Assembly: GCA_027022065.1 (NCBI GenBank)
Contig: JALVZS010000110.1
Location: 723 to 9,081 of the forward strand
From: a bacterium
GTDB lineage: Bacteria > Thermosulfidibacterota > Thermosulfidibacteria > Thermosulfidibacterales > Thermosulfidibacteraceae
Direction of reading: 5' to 3'
DNA: 8,359 nt
Part shown: positions 1 to 7,347 of the stretch, piece after piece
Layout: the number at the start of each line of letters is the position of its first letter
Numbering within the stretch: the first letter of the stretch is position 1
Notes under the pieces: model-generated
Database searches by the model: none
Told to the model about the DNA's origin: nothing
Seen by the model: the letters and a program-made list of their open reading frames with translations, nothing else
Translations under genes and position numbers: made by a program

Positions 1-279
1 TTTGAGAAGAGGGTCTGCAGAAGCTATCGGCTGAACTTGGGGGCATCAGTTGGAGCTTTGTACTACCAGACAAGGGATGCGCCTAAGTATCCGCTTCATC
101 ATGTTGAGGGTGCGGGAGATTACAGGGGAGAAAGGTTCTTAGGCTTAGGATACGATCTTAAGCTGGTAGCTGAGCGCTTTTTCGCGAAGAACCTTTTGCT
201 AGGATGCCTCCTTGAGTACTCCAAAACCACCAACTATAAGAAATTCAATATGGGTCTCTCTTTAAGGTATCTTTTCTAA
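1..279 (+). CDS. C-terminal part of a probable outer-membrane beta-barrel protein (5' end outside window)
   Basis: The reading frame is open from base 1 to the TAA at 277-279, giving 92 visible residues. A TTG at 37 could be mistaken for a start, but the frame continues upstream without a stop, so this is the tail of a longer gene. The visible part has alternating polar and hydrophobic stretches rich in Gly, Tyr and aromatic residues, including GLGYDLKLVAERFF, LLLGCLLEYSK and a last strand GLSLRYLF. A final amphipathic strand ending in Phe is the usual sorting signal of BAM-assembled outer-membrane barrels. Some TPR-barrel exopolysaccharide export proteins end in a comparable way, but too little is visible to assign a family. 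The gene converges on dut, and the two stop codons overlap at 276-279, leaving no room for an intergenic terminator. The barrel assignment is inference from strand pattern and C-terminal Phe; the substrate is unknown. Confidence 0.55.
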   Translation, partial: FEKRVCRSYRLNLGASVGALYYQTRDAPKYPLHHVEGAGDYRGERFLGLGYDLKLVAERFFAKNLLLGCLLEYSKTTNYKKFNMGLSLRYLF

Positions 280-707
280 CAACCTGTGGAGCCAAAGCCT
301 CCCTCTCCTCTTTTTGTGGGGGATAGAGGGGCCTCTATAAAGTCTGCTTTGTAAACTCTGCAGAGCACTCCTTGGGCTATGCGCTGTTTGGGCTTTACAG
401 TTAAGGGTCTGGGCGAGAGGTTTATGAGGATGACCTTAACCTCCCCTCTGTAGTCTGCATCCACGGTGCCTGGGGCGTTTAGAACAGTTACACCCTGGTT
501 TGCAAGGCCGCTTCTCGGTCTTATCTGTATCTCAAAGCCTTCTGGAATCTCAAAGGCAACACCTGTCGGTATTAAGGCCCAGCTACCTGGCTCTATGATT
601 AGGGGCTTTTCAATGGCTGCCTTCAAGTCAAAGCCAGATGCCCCCTCGCTCATGTACTCCGGGAGCAGCTCCTTGTCCTTTGTTACTAGCTTAACCTTTA
701 CCCTCAA
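276..707 (-). CDS. dut: dUTP diphosphatase (dUTPase), trimeric type
   Basis: This enzyme hydrolyses dUTP to dUMP and pyrophosphate in the cytoplasm, keeping uracil out of DNA and feeding thymidylate synthesis. All five motifs of the trimeric family are present in the 143 residues: motif 1 ASGFDL (23-28), motif 2 PRSGLA (64-69), motif 3 GTVDADYRGE (80-89, with catalytic Asp83 and base-stacking Tyr86), motif 4 RIAQ (109-112) and the flexible P-loop-like motif 5 RGEGGFGSTG (133-142). Length is normal for bacteria. The start is TTG at 705-707: an in-frame TGA lies two codons further upstream, and the next ATG (codon 19) would remove the conserved N-terminal strand. The start overlaps the end of the RecO-like gene by 17 bases, with only a weak purine run (GAGAGAAA) before it, so translation is probably coupled. 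It is the last gene of the minus-strand operon. Confidence 0.96.
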   Translation of the reverse strand: MRVKVKLVTKDKELLPEYMSEGASGFDLKAAIEKPLIIEPGSWALIPTGVAFEIPEGFEIQIRPRSGLANQGVTVLNAPGTVDADYRGEVKVILINLSPRPLTVKPKQRIAQGVLCRVYKADFIEAPLSPTKRGEGGFGSTGC

Positions 708-1200
708 TTTCTCTCAAACCCCTTTTTACGAGCTTCCACATCTCTTTGAGATTATGGCACTTCTTTGAGAAGATAAAGCCCATTACTGATTCACCTTTGG
801 GCATTAGACCTTCCTTGAAGAGTACCCCTGCCAAGAACCAGGTTAAATAAAACTTCGCAATTTCCAGACTAGTGCACTTCCTTAGTGAGTGCAGGTATCT
901 GCCAAAAACAAATCTTGATGGCTCTGCGAGGGGGAAGTAGCGGAATACGGGAAGTGCGTAGAGGTGAAGAAACAGGGCCTCCTGAGGAAAGGTTTCAACT
1001 AGCTCGTACTCATTACAGGTTGCTATCCCTAAGCTTTTGAAGTTCAGAACAAAAGAGTAGAGGGCAGGCTCCGGCAGCGGCCTTTTGGAGTTCAAGTGGA
1101 TGAGGAGCTTTCCTTCCTCAAGGCTGAAGGCGTATATCCTCTGGGAGCCGTCAAAGAGTGTTTCCTTTTCAAGGACTATGGCGTGGACTATCCTCTCCAT
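691..1200 (-). CDS. Small RecO-like protein (divergent, no zinc module)
   Basis: This is a 169-residue soluble protein without an obvious standard annotation. Its layout resembles RecO, the RecFOR mediator that anneals single strands and loads RecA. An N-terminal stretch (about 1-40) has AIVL at 7-10 and EEGK at 28-31, where RecO's OB-fold has its AIVL and HGK positions. GIATCNEYELVETFP (58-72) matches the RecO pattern of a Gly-led turn followed by E-L-x-E-x-F. The helices at 74-133, with a Leu/Phe/Tyr-rich core and ending in GLMP, correspond to RecO's helical domain and its 'LLGxxP' end. Canonical RecO then carries a four-Cys zinc site and more helices (about 240 residues in all); here only a short basic tail (134-169) with one Cys follows. 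The ATG at 1198-1200 is chosen because further upstream the frame is a shadow of the kinase ATPase domain. It has no good Shine-Dalgarno and overlaps the kinase by 32 bases, so coupling is likely. The homology is a remembered-pattern inference. Confidence 0.5.
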   Translation of the reverse strand: MERIVHAIVLEKETLFDGSQRIYAFSLEEGKLLIHLNSKRPLPEPALYSFVLNFKSLGIATCNEYELVETFPQEALFLHLYALPVFRYFPLAEPSRFVFGRYLHSLRKCTSLEIAKFYLTWFLAGVLFKEGLMPKGESVMGFIFSKKCHNLKEMWKLVKRGLREIEGKG

Positions 1201-2287
1201 CCTTGGGCAGGTATATGGTGAAGGTTGTTCGCCCCGGAACGCTAGAGAGCGTGATTCTGCCATGGTGGGCCTCAACGATTCTGTGAACGATGGCAAGGCC
1301 CAATCCTGTTCCTCTTTTCTTTGTGCTGAAAAAGGGATCAAACACCTTCTTTTGCACCTCCTTGGGTATGCCACAGCCCGTGTCCGTTACGGATATAAAG
1401 GCCTCATTTTCCCTCTCCCCTACCTCCACAGTGATGCTTCCTCTATCCTCTATGGCCTGAATGGCATTTATGAGAAGATTTAAGATGGCTTGCTTCAGCA
1501 GCTCTCTATCTGCCCAGGCCCTTATCGCTTTTCCTTTTATCTCAAGCTCTATGCCCTTTTCCCTCAAGGCATGGGTTGCCGCCTCGGCACACTCTTCTAC
1601 TACCTCCTTCAGCTCCAAAAGCTCCTTCTCAACATGGAGGGGCCTTGTGAAGATGAGCATGTTGGATATGAGGTTGTTTATGCTTTTGACCACCTTGGTT
1701 ATGCTCTCCGCCCACCTTTTTACCTCGGGGTCTCCCTCTTTCCTTATTAGCCCTGCGAAAAGCTCAATGGATCCTAAGGGATTCCTTATCTCGTGGGCTA
1801 TGGTTACCGCCATCTCTCCCATGGCCGACAGCCTCTCCTTTCTTTTGTTCTCCTCTTCCAGCTCCCTTTCCCTGGTTATGTCCCTTAAAACCACGACCTT
1901 GCCTATCTCCTTTCCGTCCTGCTTTAGGGGGAAGTTGCTTACCTTCACCACCTTTCTCTCTCCGTCTATGGTGTAGAACTCCAGCTCTCCTTCCAGATTG
2001 GGCAGAAAGGTGTGGATCTTTTTGCCGTCCTCAATCCCGAAAAGCTCCTTTGCCTTCTGGTTGGAGGCTATAACCGTTTCTTCCCTGTTTATGGCGATAA
2101 CTCCGTCGTTTATGCTTTCTATAATGGCTTTAAGGAGGTTCTTCTGCTGGCTCAGCTCCTCGCTTAACCTTTTCACCTCCTCTTTAAGCGCCGTATAGGA
2201 GCGGTTGAGCTCCTCCGTTGCCTCAATGAAGTGCTTCAGCGCTTCCTTGAGCGCTAGAGTTTCCCGAAACTGCTCTTGCAACTTCAT
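1169..2287 (-). CDS. Soluble PAS-domain sensor histidine kinase (FlrB/FlgS/NtrB-like)
   Basis: This is a 372-residue kinase that autophosphorylates on His and passes the phosphate to a response regulator. Domains in order: an N-terminal coiled coil (about 1-50, Glu/Lys/Leu heptads), a PAS domain (about 50-140, IIESINDGVIAINREE to VVVLRDITRE), a HisKA dimerisation domain with the H-box AHEIRNPLGSI (phospho-acceptor His165), and a HATPase_c domain with N-box NLLINAIQAI (270-279), G1 DTGCGIP (302-308), F-box FDPFF (316-320) and G2 GTGLGLAI (326-333). There is no signal peptide or membrane segment, so it senses a cytoplasmic cue. A cytosolic coiled coil plus PAS plus this H-box style is typical of kinases paired with sigma-54 activators, such as flagellar FlrB/FleS/FlgS and NtrB; which applies here is not shown. 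No response regulator is visible. ATG 2287 is supported by AGGGAG 7 bases upstream, inside the TPR gene, which it overlaps by 65 bases. Confidence 0.92.
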   Translation of the reverse strand: MKLQEQFRETLALKEALKHFIEATEELNRSYTALKEEVKRLSEELSQQKNLLKAIIESINDGVIAINREETVIASNQKAKELFGIEDGKKIHTFLPNLEGELEFYTIDGERKVVKVSNFPLKQDGKEIGKVVVLRDITRERELEEENKRKERLSAMGEMAVTIAHEIRNPLGSIELFAGLIRKEGDPEVKRWAESITKVVKSINNLISNMLIFTRPLHVEKELLELKEVVEECAEAATHALREKGIELEIKGKAIRAWADRELLKQAILNLLINAIQAIEDRGSITVEVGERENEAFISVTDTGCGIPKEVQKKVFDPFFSTKKRGTGLGLAIVHRIVEAHHGRITLSSVPGRTTFTIYLPKDGEDSPRHSP

Positions 2288-4640
2288 CCTTTATCTCCCT
2301 AACCAGGTATATTGCTGTAATTTCCTTGGTCCAACGGCTTTTTGGAAACTCGCTAATACACCTATTCCAGAAGTACCTCCCTACAGGATTTGGCTTCAGG
2401 TATCCCGCCATAAATAGGGCCTCGCCAAGGTACTTTCCGTGCACAAAGGTGTTTATGTACCTGAGGTAAAGCCTGTATGCCTCGTCCTTTTCCCCTCTGT
2501 TTAAAAGTATCCTAGCCAGGAGTATCTGGGCGTACTGGTACTTGTCTGGGTAGAGGCTGAGGGATAGGGGAGATTTTAGAAAGAGTCTTAAGTACTTGAC
2601 CGCTGCCCAGGTGTTCTTCTGCTCAAGAAAGTATATGACCCTGTAGAGGTAGCCCATGAGTAGGAACTTCTCTGGTGCGTTTTCCCTTTTCATCTTTTCA
2701 ATCAAGTGGTTCATCATCCTGTAGTTTCCCTGGGCGAAAAAGAGCCTCATGGCCTTAAAATGTATCACGGGGGTTTCTTCTGCCGTAGAGTTGCCTATGA
2801 TATCCATGGCTATGGGCAGGGCCTTTTTGTAGTTTTCTGTGTCAAAGTAGTAGTTGGCAAGAAACTTCAAAAGCTTCATCCACTCAGGGAATTGGGGTCC
2901 TATGTTTTTTCTGATCCACTCCATAAGGGATACCGCTTGAGGAAGCTGATTCTGCTTCACCATGCACAAAGCCACATGGTACAGGGGCATACCCTTCTTT
3001 ACCTTTCTGGGGAAGAAGTTTTTGTAGTTGTTCCAGAAGAACAACAGACCGAAGCAGTCGTTTCTTGAGTACTTTCCCTCAACGATGTTAACCAGAGCTT
3101 CTCCTGCAAGCTTTATAGCTTTGGGCGTGAAGGGATTCTGGGGGTACTTCATGGCAAACTGAGCCAGAAGCTTTAAAGCCTCTTCCCAGCGCTTTTTCTT
3201 GAAGTTCCTCTCCGCTATGCGGAACTCGCACTCCTCAATGTACTTCGCCGCCTGCTGTATGTACTTGCTCCTTGGCGCCTTGAGCATGAAGTCCTTAAAG
3301 GTCTGGATCGCCTCCTCATACCTTCCAAGCCTCAAAAGCATAAGCCCCTTTTTGTAAAGGGCATACTCAACGATGTCCTTCATGTTGGGGTAGAGTATCT
3401 CCGCCTCCGTGAAGAGGTTTAGGGCGTCCCTGTACCTTCCGATGCGTTCCATGTAATCCGCCATCTTTATTTTGGAAACAGCCGCCGCCTTGGTTTGAGG
3501 AAAGAGCCTTGTGCACTCCTTGTAGAACCAGAGGGCCACCTTCCAGTTGTTCTTTTTCGCGTATATCTCTCCCAAAAGCGCGAGGCACTTGGCTGCCTCT
3601 TCCGATGTGGGATAGAGGTTGAAGCACCTCAAAAGGATTTTTTTTGCTTCTCCTAGGTTCCCAATGCGGTAGGCGGAGCTTCCGTAGTCGTAAAGGGCCT
3701 CTGGATCCTCCTCAAGCACCTTTCTGGCCTGCTGGTATATGATCTTCAGGGGCAGGTAGGCCCCTAGGAAGTTCCTCTTTCTGTAGTAGGCCTTGGCCAG
3801 TTGTCTGTAGAGGTAGTATCTATAGGGAGAGTTGGGCCTTGCCTTTATGGCCCTCTTCAGAAGGAGGATGGCATCGTCAACCCTGTCAAGCTTCAATAAA
3901 GCTTCGGACATGTAGGCTGCGGCTAAATCACTTAAAGGATCGCTGTACTTTCCTATGAAGAGCTTGCCCTCTGCCAGTGCCTCGTCGTAGTTTTTTACTT
4001 TGAGAAGTAGCTCTATCTTCTTTAACCAGAGCCTCTCTTTTTCCTCATCGCTTATATTGAGCTTCCTTAGTAGCTCTATATCCGCCAATGCCAGGGTCCA
4101 CTGCTTCTCCTCCAGGGAGCAGTTGAGGTGCATCTTGGTAAAATCCACAAGCTCCTTCATGGTGAGCCTGGAGGTGAGAAGTCTGTTGTAGTTGTAGATG
4201 AAGCTGTCACACTTTCCCTCTCTGTAGAGCTTTTTCAGCATATTTTTGATAAGGTCCTGGGGCTTCACCTTCTCCGGAACGAGCACCAGCTTGAAGGGCG
4301 GATAGCTCTCCTCGGGCCTGAGTATGTAGCCTGGCACGAGATATATCTTTACCACGGTTCTTCCCCTTTGGGGGATCAGAACGATCTTGCGGAAGTAGGG
4401 ATCCTGGATCTGGGCTATCTTTCTCGCCCTTAGTCTAACGCCGTGCAGGTAGAGGGTGCACCTTCCGGGGACTTCCTGCTTTATCACGTAGGGTATCTTT
4501 CTTGTGGCGGTGAAAACGATCCTGCTTTTGCCCTTGGGAGGCTTTACCAGAAATATCTCGGCGGATCTTGCACCTGTGGTGATAAGAAGAACTAAAAGCC
4601 AAGGTAGAGCCTCGCGAGCTCTTTTCCAAAGAATGTGCAT
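2223..4640 (-). CDS. Exported AMIN-like/tetratricopeptide-repeat protein
   Basis: This is an 805-residue periplasmic or outer-membrane-associated scaffold of unknown function. Residues 1-27 form a signal peptide: basic MHILWKRAR, hydrophobic [11 protein letters not shown], and a small-residue cleavage region ending near GARSA. Residues 28-122 form a beta-rich domain (IFLVKPPKGKSRIVF, RCTLYLHGVRL, TVVKIYLVPG, FKLVLVPEK) whose strand pattern resembles AMIN domains, the peptidoglycan-targeting module of PilQ, FimV-like and amidase proteins. From about 170 to 790 there is a long array of TPR helix pairs, for example YYLYRQLAKAYYRKRNFLGA, ALYKKGLMLLRLGRYEEAIQ and ILLARILLNRGEKDEAYRLY. Such arrays mediate protein-protein contacts. 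ATG 4640 is supported by GGAG 7 bases upstream. The gene overlaps the prepilin peptidase gene by 49 bases and the kinase gene by 65. Its place after a prepilin peptidase makes a role in type IV pilus or secretion-machine assembly plausible, but that is inference. The last ~21 residues, in the overlap, look low-complexity and unlike TPR. Confidence 0.85.
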   Translation of the reverse strand: MHILWKRAREALPWLLVLLITTGARSAEIFLVKPPKGKSRIVFTATRKIPYVIKQEVPGRCTLYLHGVRLRARKIAQIQDPYFRKIVLIPQRGRTVVKIYLVPGYILRPEESYPPFKLVLVPEKVKPQDLIKNMLKKLYREGKCDSFIYNYNRLLTSRLTMKELVDFTKMHLNCSLEEKQWTLALADIELLRKLNISDEEKERLWLKKIELLLKVKNYDEALAEGKLFIGKYSDPLSDLAAAYMSEALLKLDRVDDAILLLKRAIKARPNSPYRYYLYRQLAKAYYRKRNFLGAYLPLKIIYQQARKVLEEDPEALYDYGSSAYRIGNLGEAKKILLRCFNLYPTSEEAAKCLALLGEIYAKKNNWKVALWFYKECTRLFPQTKAAAVSKIKMADYMERIGRYRDALNLFTEAEILYPNMKDIVEYALYKKGLMLLRLGRYEEAIQTFKDFMLKAPRSKYIQQAAKYIEECEFRIAERNFKKKRWEEALKLLAQFAMKYPQNPFTPKAIKLAGEALVNIVEGKYSRNDCFGLLFFWNNYKNFFPRKVKKGMPLYHVALCMVKQNQLPQAVSLMEWIRKNIGPQFPEWMKLLKFLANYYFDTENYKKALPIAMDIIGNSTAEETPVIHFKAMRLFFAQGNYRMMNHLIEKMKRENAPEKFLLMGYLYRVIYFLEQKNTWAAVKYLRLFLKSPLSLSLYPDKYQYAQILLARILLNRGEKDEAYRLYLRYINTFVHGKYLGEALFMAGYLKPNPVGRYFWNRCISEFPKSRWTKEITAIYLVREIKDEVARAVSGNSSAQGSAEALH
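2295..2300 (-). promoter_or_regulatory. Internal Shine-Dalgarno (AGGGAG) for the histidine kinase
   Basis: The minus-strand AGGGAG ends 7 bases before the kinase ATG at 2287 and lies inside the coding sequence of the TPR protein. It supports a real 65-base overlap between the two genes rather than a mis-called start. Confidence 0.75.
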
Positions 4641-5344
4641 GCATACGCTCCAAGCACCATAAAGGGGCCAAAGGGTATTCTATCCTTCCTTCCCTTCTTT
4701 CTCAACAGCATCAAGGCTATACCCACCAAGGCCCCTAAAAGCACAGAGACGAACAGCGAGGTTACTCCCACCTTCAATCCGAAGTTCGCCCCGAAGGATG
4801 CGGCGAGCTTAACATCGCCAAGGCCCATACCACCTTTGCTAAGGAAGGCCACAGCCAGAAAGGCACCGCCGCATACAAGTGCCCCTATGACGGACGCCTT
4901 AATGCTCACTGGTGAAATATGCCCAACGCTTGAGATAAGTCCCCAGACAAGGGTTCCTATGGTTGCAGAATCCGGCAGTATGTAGTGCTCTAGATCTATG
5001 AAAGCAGCAGGGATAAGTGGAAGCAGGAACAGGCTTGCCCAGAGCATTTTTTCTGTAAGCCCGAACTTTGCGTATAGAAGCACGAGGGTTAGTGCAGTTA
5101 TAATCTCCACTAAGAGATACCTCACCCCTATGGGGCTTTTGCAGTAATAACATTTTCCTCCTAGCAGCAGGTACGAAACTATGGGTATGTTGTGCCACCA
5201 CTTAAGTTGCTTCCCGCAGTGGGGGCAGAAGGATCTGGGGGCAACGATAGAGATGTTCCTTGGGAGCCTGTATATGAGCATGTTGAAGAAGCTACCCAGT
5301 ATGGCTCCTAAAGCGAAAAAAGCCATATAGTATCCAGCCTTCAT
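4592..5344 (-). CDS. pilD: Type IV prepilin peptidase / N-methyltransferase
   Basis: This inner-membrane aspartic peptidase (250 residues) cleaves the leader of type IV pilins or type II secretion pseudopilins at the cytoplasmic face and methylates the new N-terminus. Visible features: the N-terminal GSFFN (17-21) with flanking RLPR, the cytoplasmic zinc-binding pair CPHC (40-43) and CYYC (65-68), the first catalytic motif [11 protein letters not shown] with Asp117, and the second GMGLGDVK with Asp177. Several hydrophobic segments (about 7-27, 77-92, 102-116, 129-141, 151-169, 185-214 and 228-240) fit the multi-pass topology. Keeping the CxxC domain suggests it both cleaves and methylates, unlike the short single-function archaeal forms. 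The ATG at 5342-5344 overlaps the uvrB stop as ATGA, and TCCTTT on the + strand gives an AAAGGA site 7 bases upstream. No pilin or pilus ATPase gene lies in this window, so its substrates are encoded elsewhere. The symbol could equally be gspO. Confidence 0.95.
   Translation of the reverse strand: MKAGYYMAFFALGAILGSFFNMLIYRLPRNISIVAPRSFCPHCGKQLKWWHNIPIVSYLLLGGKCYYCKSPIGVRYLLVEIITALTLVLLYAKFGLTEKMLWASLFLLPLIPAAFIDLEHYILPDSATIGTLVWGLISSVGHISPVSIKASVIGALVCGGAFLAVAFLSKGGMGLGDVKLAASFGANFGLKVGVTSLFVSVLLGALVGIALMLLRKKGRKDRIPFGPFMVLGAYACTFFGKELARLYLGF
4648..4651 (-). promoter_or_regulatory. Internal Shine-Dalgarno (GGAG) for the TPR protein
   Basis: The minus-strand GGAG ends 7 bases before the ATG at 4640 and lies within the 3' end of the prepilin peptidase gene. 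Together with the signal peptide that begins at this ATG, it supports the start and the 49-base overlap. Confidence 0.7.
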
Positions 5345-7347
5345 GTAGGGGTCCTTTCCGAGAGCATCTGCTCCAGCCTCCTTTTAAGTGCCTTTATCTC
5401 GTCCCTTATCATGGCCGCCTTCTCAAAGGCCAGCTCTTCTGCCGCCTTCTTCATCTCCCTCTCCAGCTTTTTGATCTTCTCCTCTATCTCCCAGGGGGAT
5501 GCCTCCTTCACCTCCTCCTCAATAGGCACCGTGTAGTAGTCCTTCTCATAGACGGAGTCTAGGATGTCTTTTATGGCCTTCTTTATGCTCTGTGGGGTTA
5601 TTCCGTGCTTTTTGTTGTACTCCTCCTGTATCCTGCGCCTTCTTCTCATCTCCCTAATGGCCCTTTCCATTGAGCCTGTGATGGTGTCCGCATAGAGAAT
5701 CACCGTTCCATTCACATTCCTTGCAGCCCTTCCCGCAGTCTGTATGAGAGACCTCTCAGAGCGCAAAAAACCTTCCTTGTCCGCATCCAGTATGGCAACT
5801 AGGGACACCTCCGGAATGTCCAGTCCTTCCCTCAGAAGGTTGACTCCCACGAGGACATCGTAAACGCCCTTTCTTAAGTCCCTTATGATCCTGGTCCTCT
5901 CAATGGTCTCTATCTCTGAGTGGAGGTAGGCCACCTTTATGCCGAGATCCATGAGGTAGTCCGTCAGCTCCTCCGCCATCCTCTTAGTGAGGGTAGTTAC
6001 AAGCACCCTTTCTCCCCTCTCAATGCGCTTCCGGATCTCCAAGTAAAGATCCTCCACCTGGTTCTTGGCGGGCTTCACGATCACCTCGGGGTCCATGAGC
6101 CCCGTGGGCCTTATTATCTGCTCCACCACATAGGGACCTGACTTCTCCAGCTCGTAGTCTCCCGGAGTGGCGGACACGAATATTACCTGGTTGATTTTGC
6201 TCTCAAACTCCTCAAAGGTTAAGGGCCTGTTGTCAAGGGCGGATGGGAGCCTGAATCCGTACTCTATGAGGTTGAGCTTTCTTGATCTGTCTCCCTCGTA
6301 CATCCCTCTGAGCTGCGGTATGGTGACGTGGGACTCATCTATGATTATGAGGGCGTCCTTGGGCAGATAGTCTATGAGGGTGGGAGGAGGCTCTCCGGGC
6401 CTTCTTCCCGTGAAGTGGCGGGAGTAGTTCTCTATGCCCTTGCAGTAGCCTATTTCCTGTATCATCTCCAGGTCAAACATGGTTCTCTGCCAGAGGCGCT
6501 GTGCCTCCAAGTGCTTTCCCATCTTCTTGAGCTCCTTCACCCTCTCCTCAAGCTCCATCCTGATGGATACCAGGGCCTTTTTCATCCTCTCCTCAGTGGA
6601 GATGTAGTGGGTGGCGGGATACACAGTGAATCTCTCCACATTCTCTATTACTGCACCTGTTAGGGGGTCTATGAGGCTTAATGCCTCTATTTCATCCCCC
6701 CAGAACTCTATCCTCAGGGCCTGATCCTCAAGGTGGCTGGGATAAACCTCAACCACATCCCCCTTGACCCTGAAGGTGCCCCTGGTGAAGTCGTAGTCGT
6801 TCCTCTTGTAGAGTATCTTCGTGAGCCTCTTTATAACCTCTTCCCTGCTTATCTCGTCTCCCACATCCAGGGTAAGCACCATCCCGTAGTAGGCTTCAGG
6901 TGATCCCAGCCCGTATATACAGGATACCGTGGCCACGATGATGACATCCCTTCTCTCTAAAAGGGCACTTGTTGCCGCATGGCGCATCCTGTCAATCTCG
7001 TCGTTTATGGAGCAGTCCTTCTCTATGTAAAGGTCCTTCTGTGGGATGTAGGCCTCGGGCTGGTAGTAGTCGTAGTAGGACACAAAGTACTCAACGGCGT
7101 TCTCCGGGAAGAACTCCTTGAACTCCGAGTAGAGCTGTGCCGCCAGGGTTTTGTTGTGGGAGATGACGAGGGTAGGTCTGTTGAGCTGCGCTATTACGTT
7201 TGCCATGGTAAAGGTCTTGCCAGAGCCCGTTACCCCAACTAGAGTCATATATTTTACGCCCTTCTTTGCCCACTCCACCAGCTTCTCTATGGCCTTAGGC
7301 TGGTCCCCTGCGGGCTTGTAGCTTGAAACGAGCTTAAATCTTCCCAT
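5341..7347 (-). CDS. uvrB: Excinuclease ABC subunit B (UvrB)
   Basis: UvrB is the damage-verifying helicase-like subunit of nucleotide excision repair. UvrA delivers it to DNA, and it then recruits UvrC. At 668 residues it is full length. In order: the N-terminal [17 protein letters not shown] typical of the family, Walker A GVTGSGKT (38-45), the tyrosine-rich beta-hairpin [14 protein letters not shown] (89-102) that clamps one DNA strand, the UvrA-interacting domain 2 (roughly 150-250), Walker B DESH (337-340), motif IV/V elements [15 protein letters not shown] (500-514), motif [10 protein letters not shown] (536-543) and a C-terminal UVR coiled coil (about 625-658, [19 protein letters not shown]) that binds UvrC. 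No disruption is seen. The ATG at 7345-7347 fits the family N-terminus but has no Shine-Dalgarno within 20 bases; the upstream sequence is AT-rich and promoter-like, so a very short or leaderless 5' end is possible. It is first in the six-gene minus-strand operon. Confidence 0.99.
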   Translation of the reverse strand: MGRFKLVSSYKPAGDQPKAIEKLVEWAKKGVKYMTLVGVTGSGKTFTMANVIAQLNRPTLVISHNKTLAAQLYSEFKEFFPENAVEYFVSYYDYYQPEAYIPQKDLYIEKDCSINDEIDRMRHAATSALLERRDVIIVATVSCIYGLGSPEAYYGMVLTLDVGDEISREEVIKRLTKILYKRNDYDFTRGTFRVKGDVVEVYPSHLEDQALRIEFWGDEIEALSLIDPLTGAVIENVERFTVYPATHYISTEERMKKALVSIRMELEERVKELKKMGKHLEAQRLWQRTMFDLEMIQEIGYCKGIENYSRHFTGRRPGEPPPTLIDYLPKDALIIIDESHVTIPQLRGMYEGDRSRKLNLIEYGFRLPSALDNRPLTFEEFESKINQVIFVSATPGDYELEKSGPYVVEQIIRPTGLMDPEVIVKPAKNQVEDLYLEIRKRIERGERVLVTTLTKRMAEELTDYLMDLGIKVAYLHSEIETIERTRIIRDLRKGVYDVLVGVNLLREGLDIPEVSLVAILDADKEGFLRSERSLIQTAGRAARNVNGTVILYADTITGSMERAIREMRRRRRIQEEYNKKHGITPQSIKKAIKDILDSVYEKDYYTVPIEEEVKEASPWEIEEKIKKLEREMKKAAEELAFEKAAMIRDEIKALKRRLEQMLSERTPT

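Noticed and set aside
300-331. Inverted repeat CCCTCT / AGAGGG with a T run, resembling a terminator or a dispersed repeat
   Set aside because: It lies in the conserved motif 5 region of dut (PLSPTKRGEGGFGSTG), the stem is only 6 pairs with a loop of about 18 bases, and the encoded residues match the normal family linker.
1201-1374. N-terminal extension of the RecO-like gene up to 1374
   Set aside because: This part is the kinase G-box region read in another frame. The ATG at 1200 gives a protein whose first residues already fit an OB-fold start.
1461-1976. A 171-codon open frame on the + strand, rich in Ser and Phe
   Set aside because: It is exactly antisense to the histidine kinase, whose HisKA and PAS motifs are intact. 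The Ser/Phe-rich composition is what the complement of Glu/Lys-rich codons gives.
3367-3627. An 86-codon minus-strand frame rich in Gly, His and Gln inside the TPR gene
   Set aside because: It is an alternate-frame shadow of the repetitive TPR coding sequence, with no supporting start signal or recognisable domain.
6328-6663. A 111-codon + strand frame with a hydrophobic look
   Set aside because: It is antisense to the central part of uvrB, has no ribosome site and resembles no known protein.
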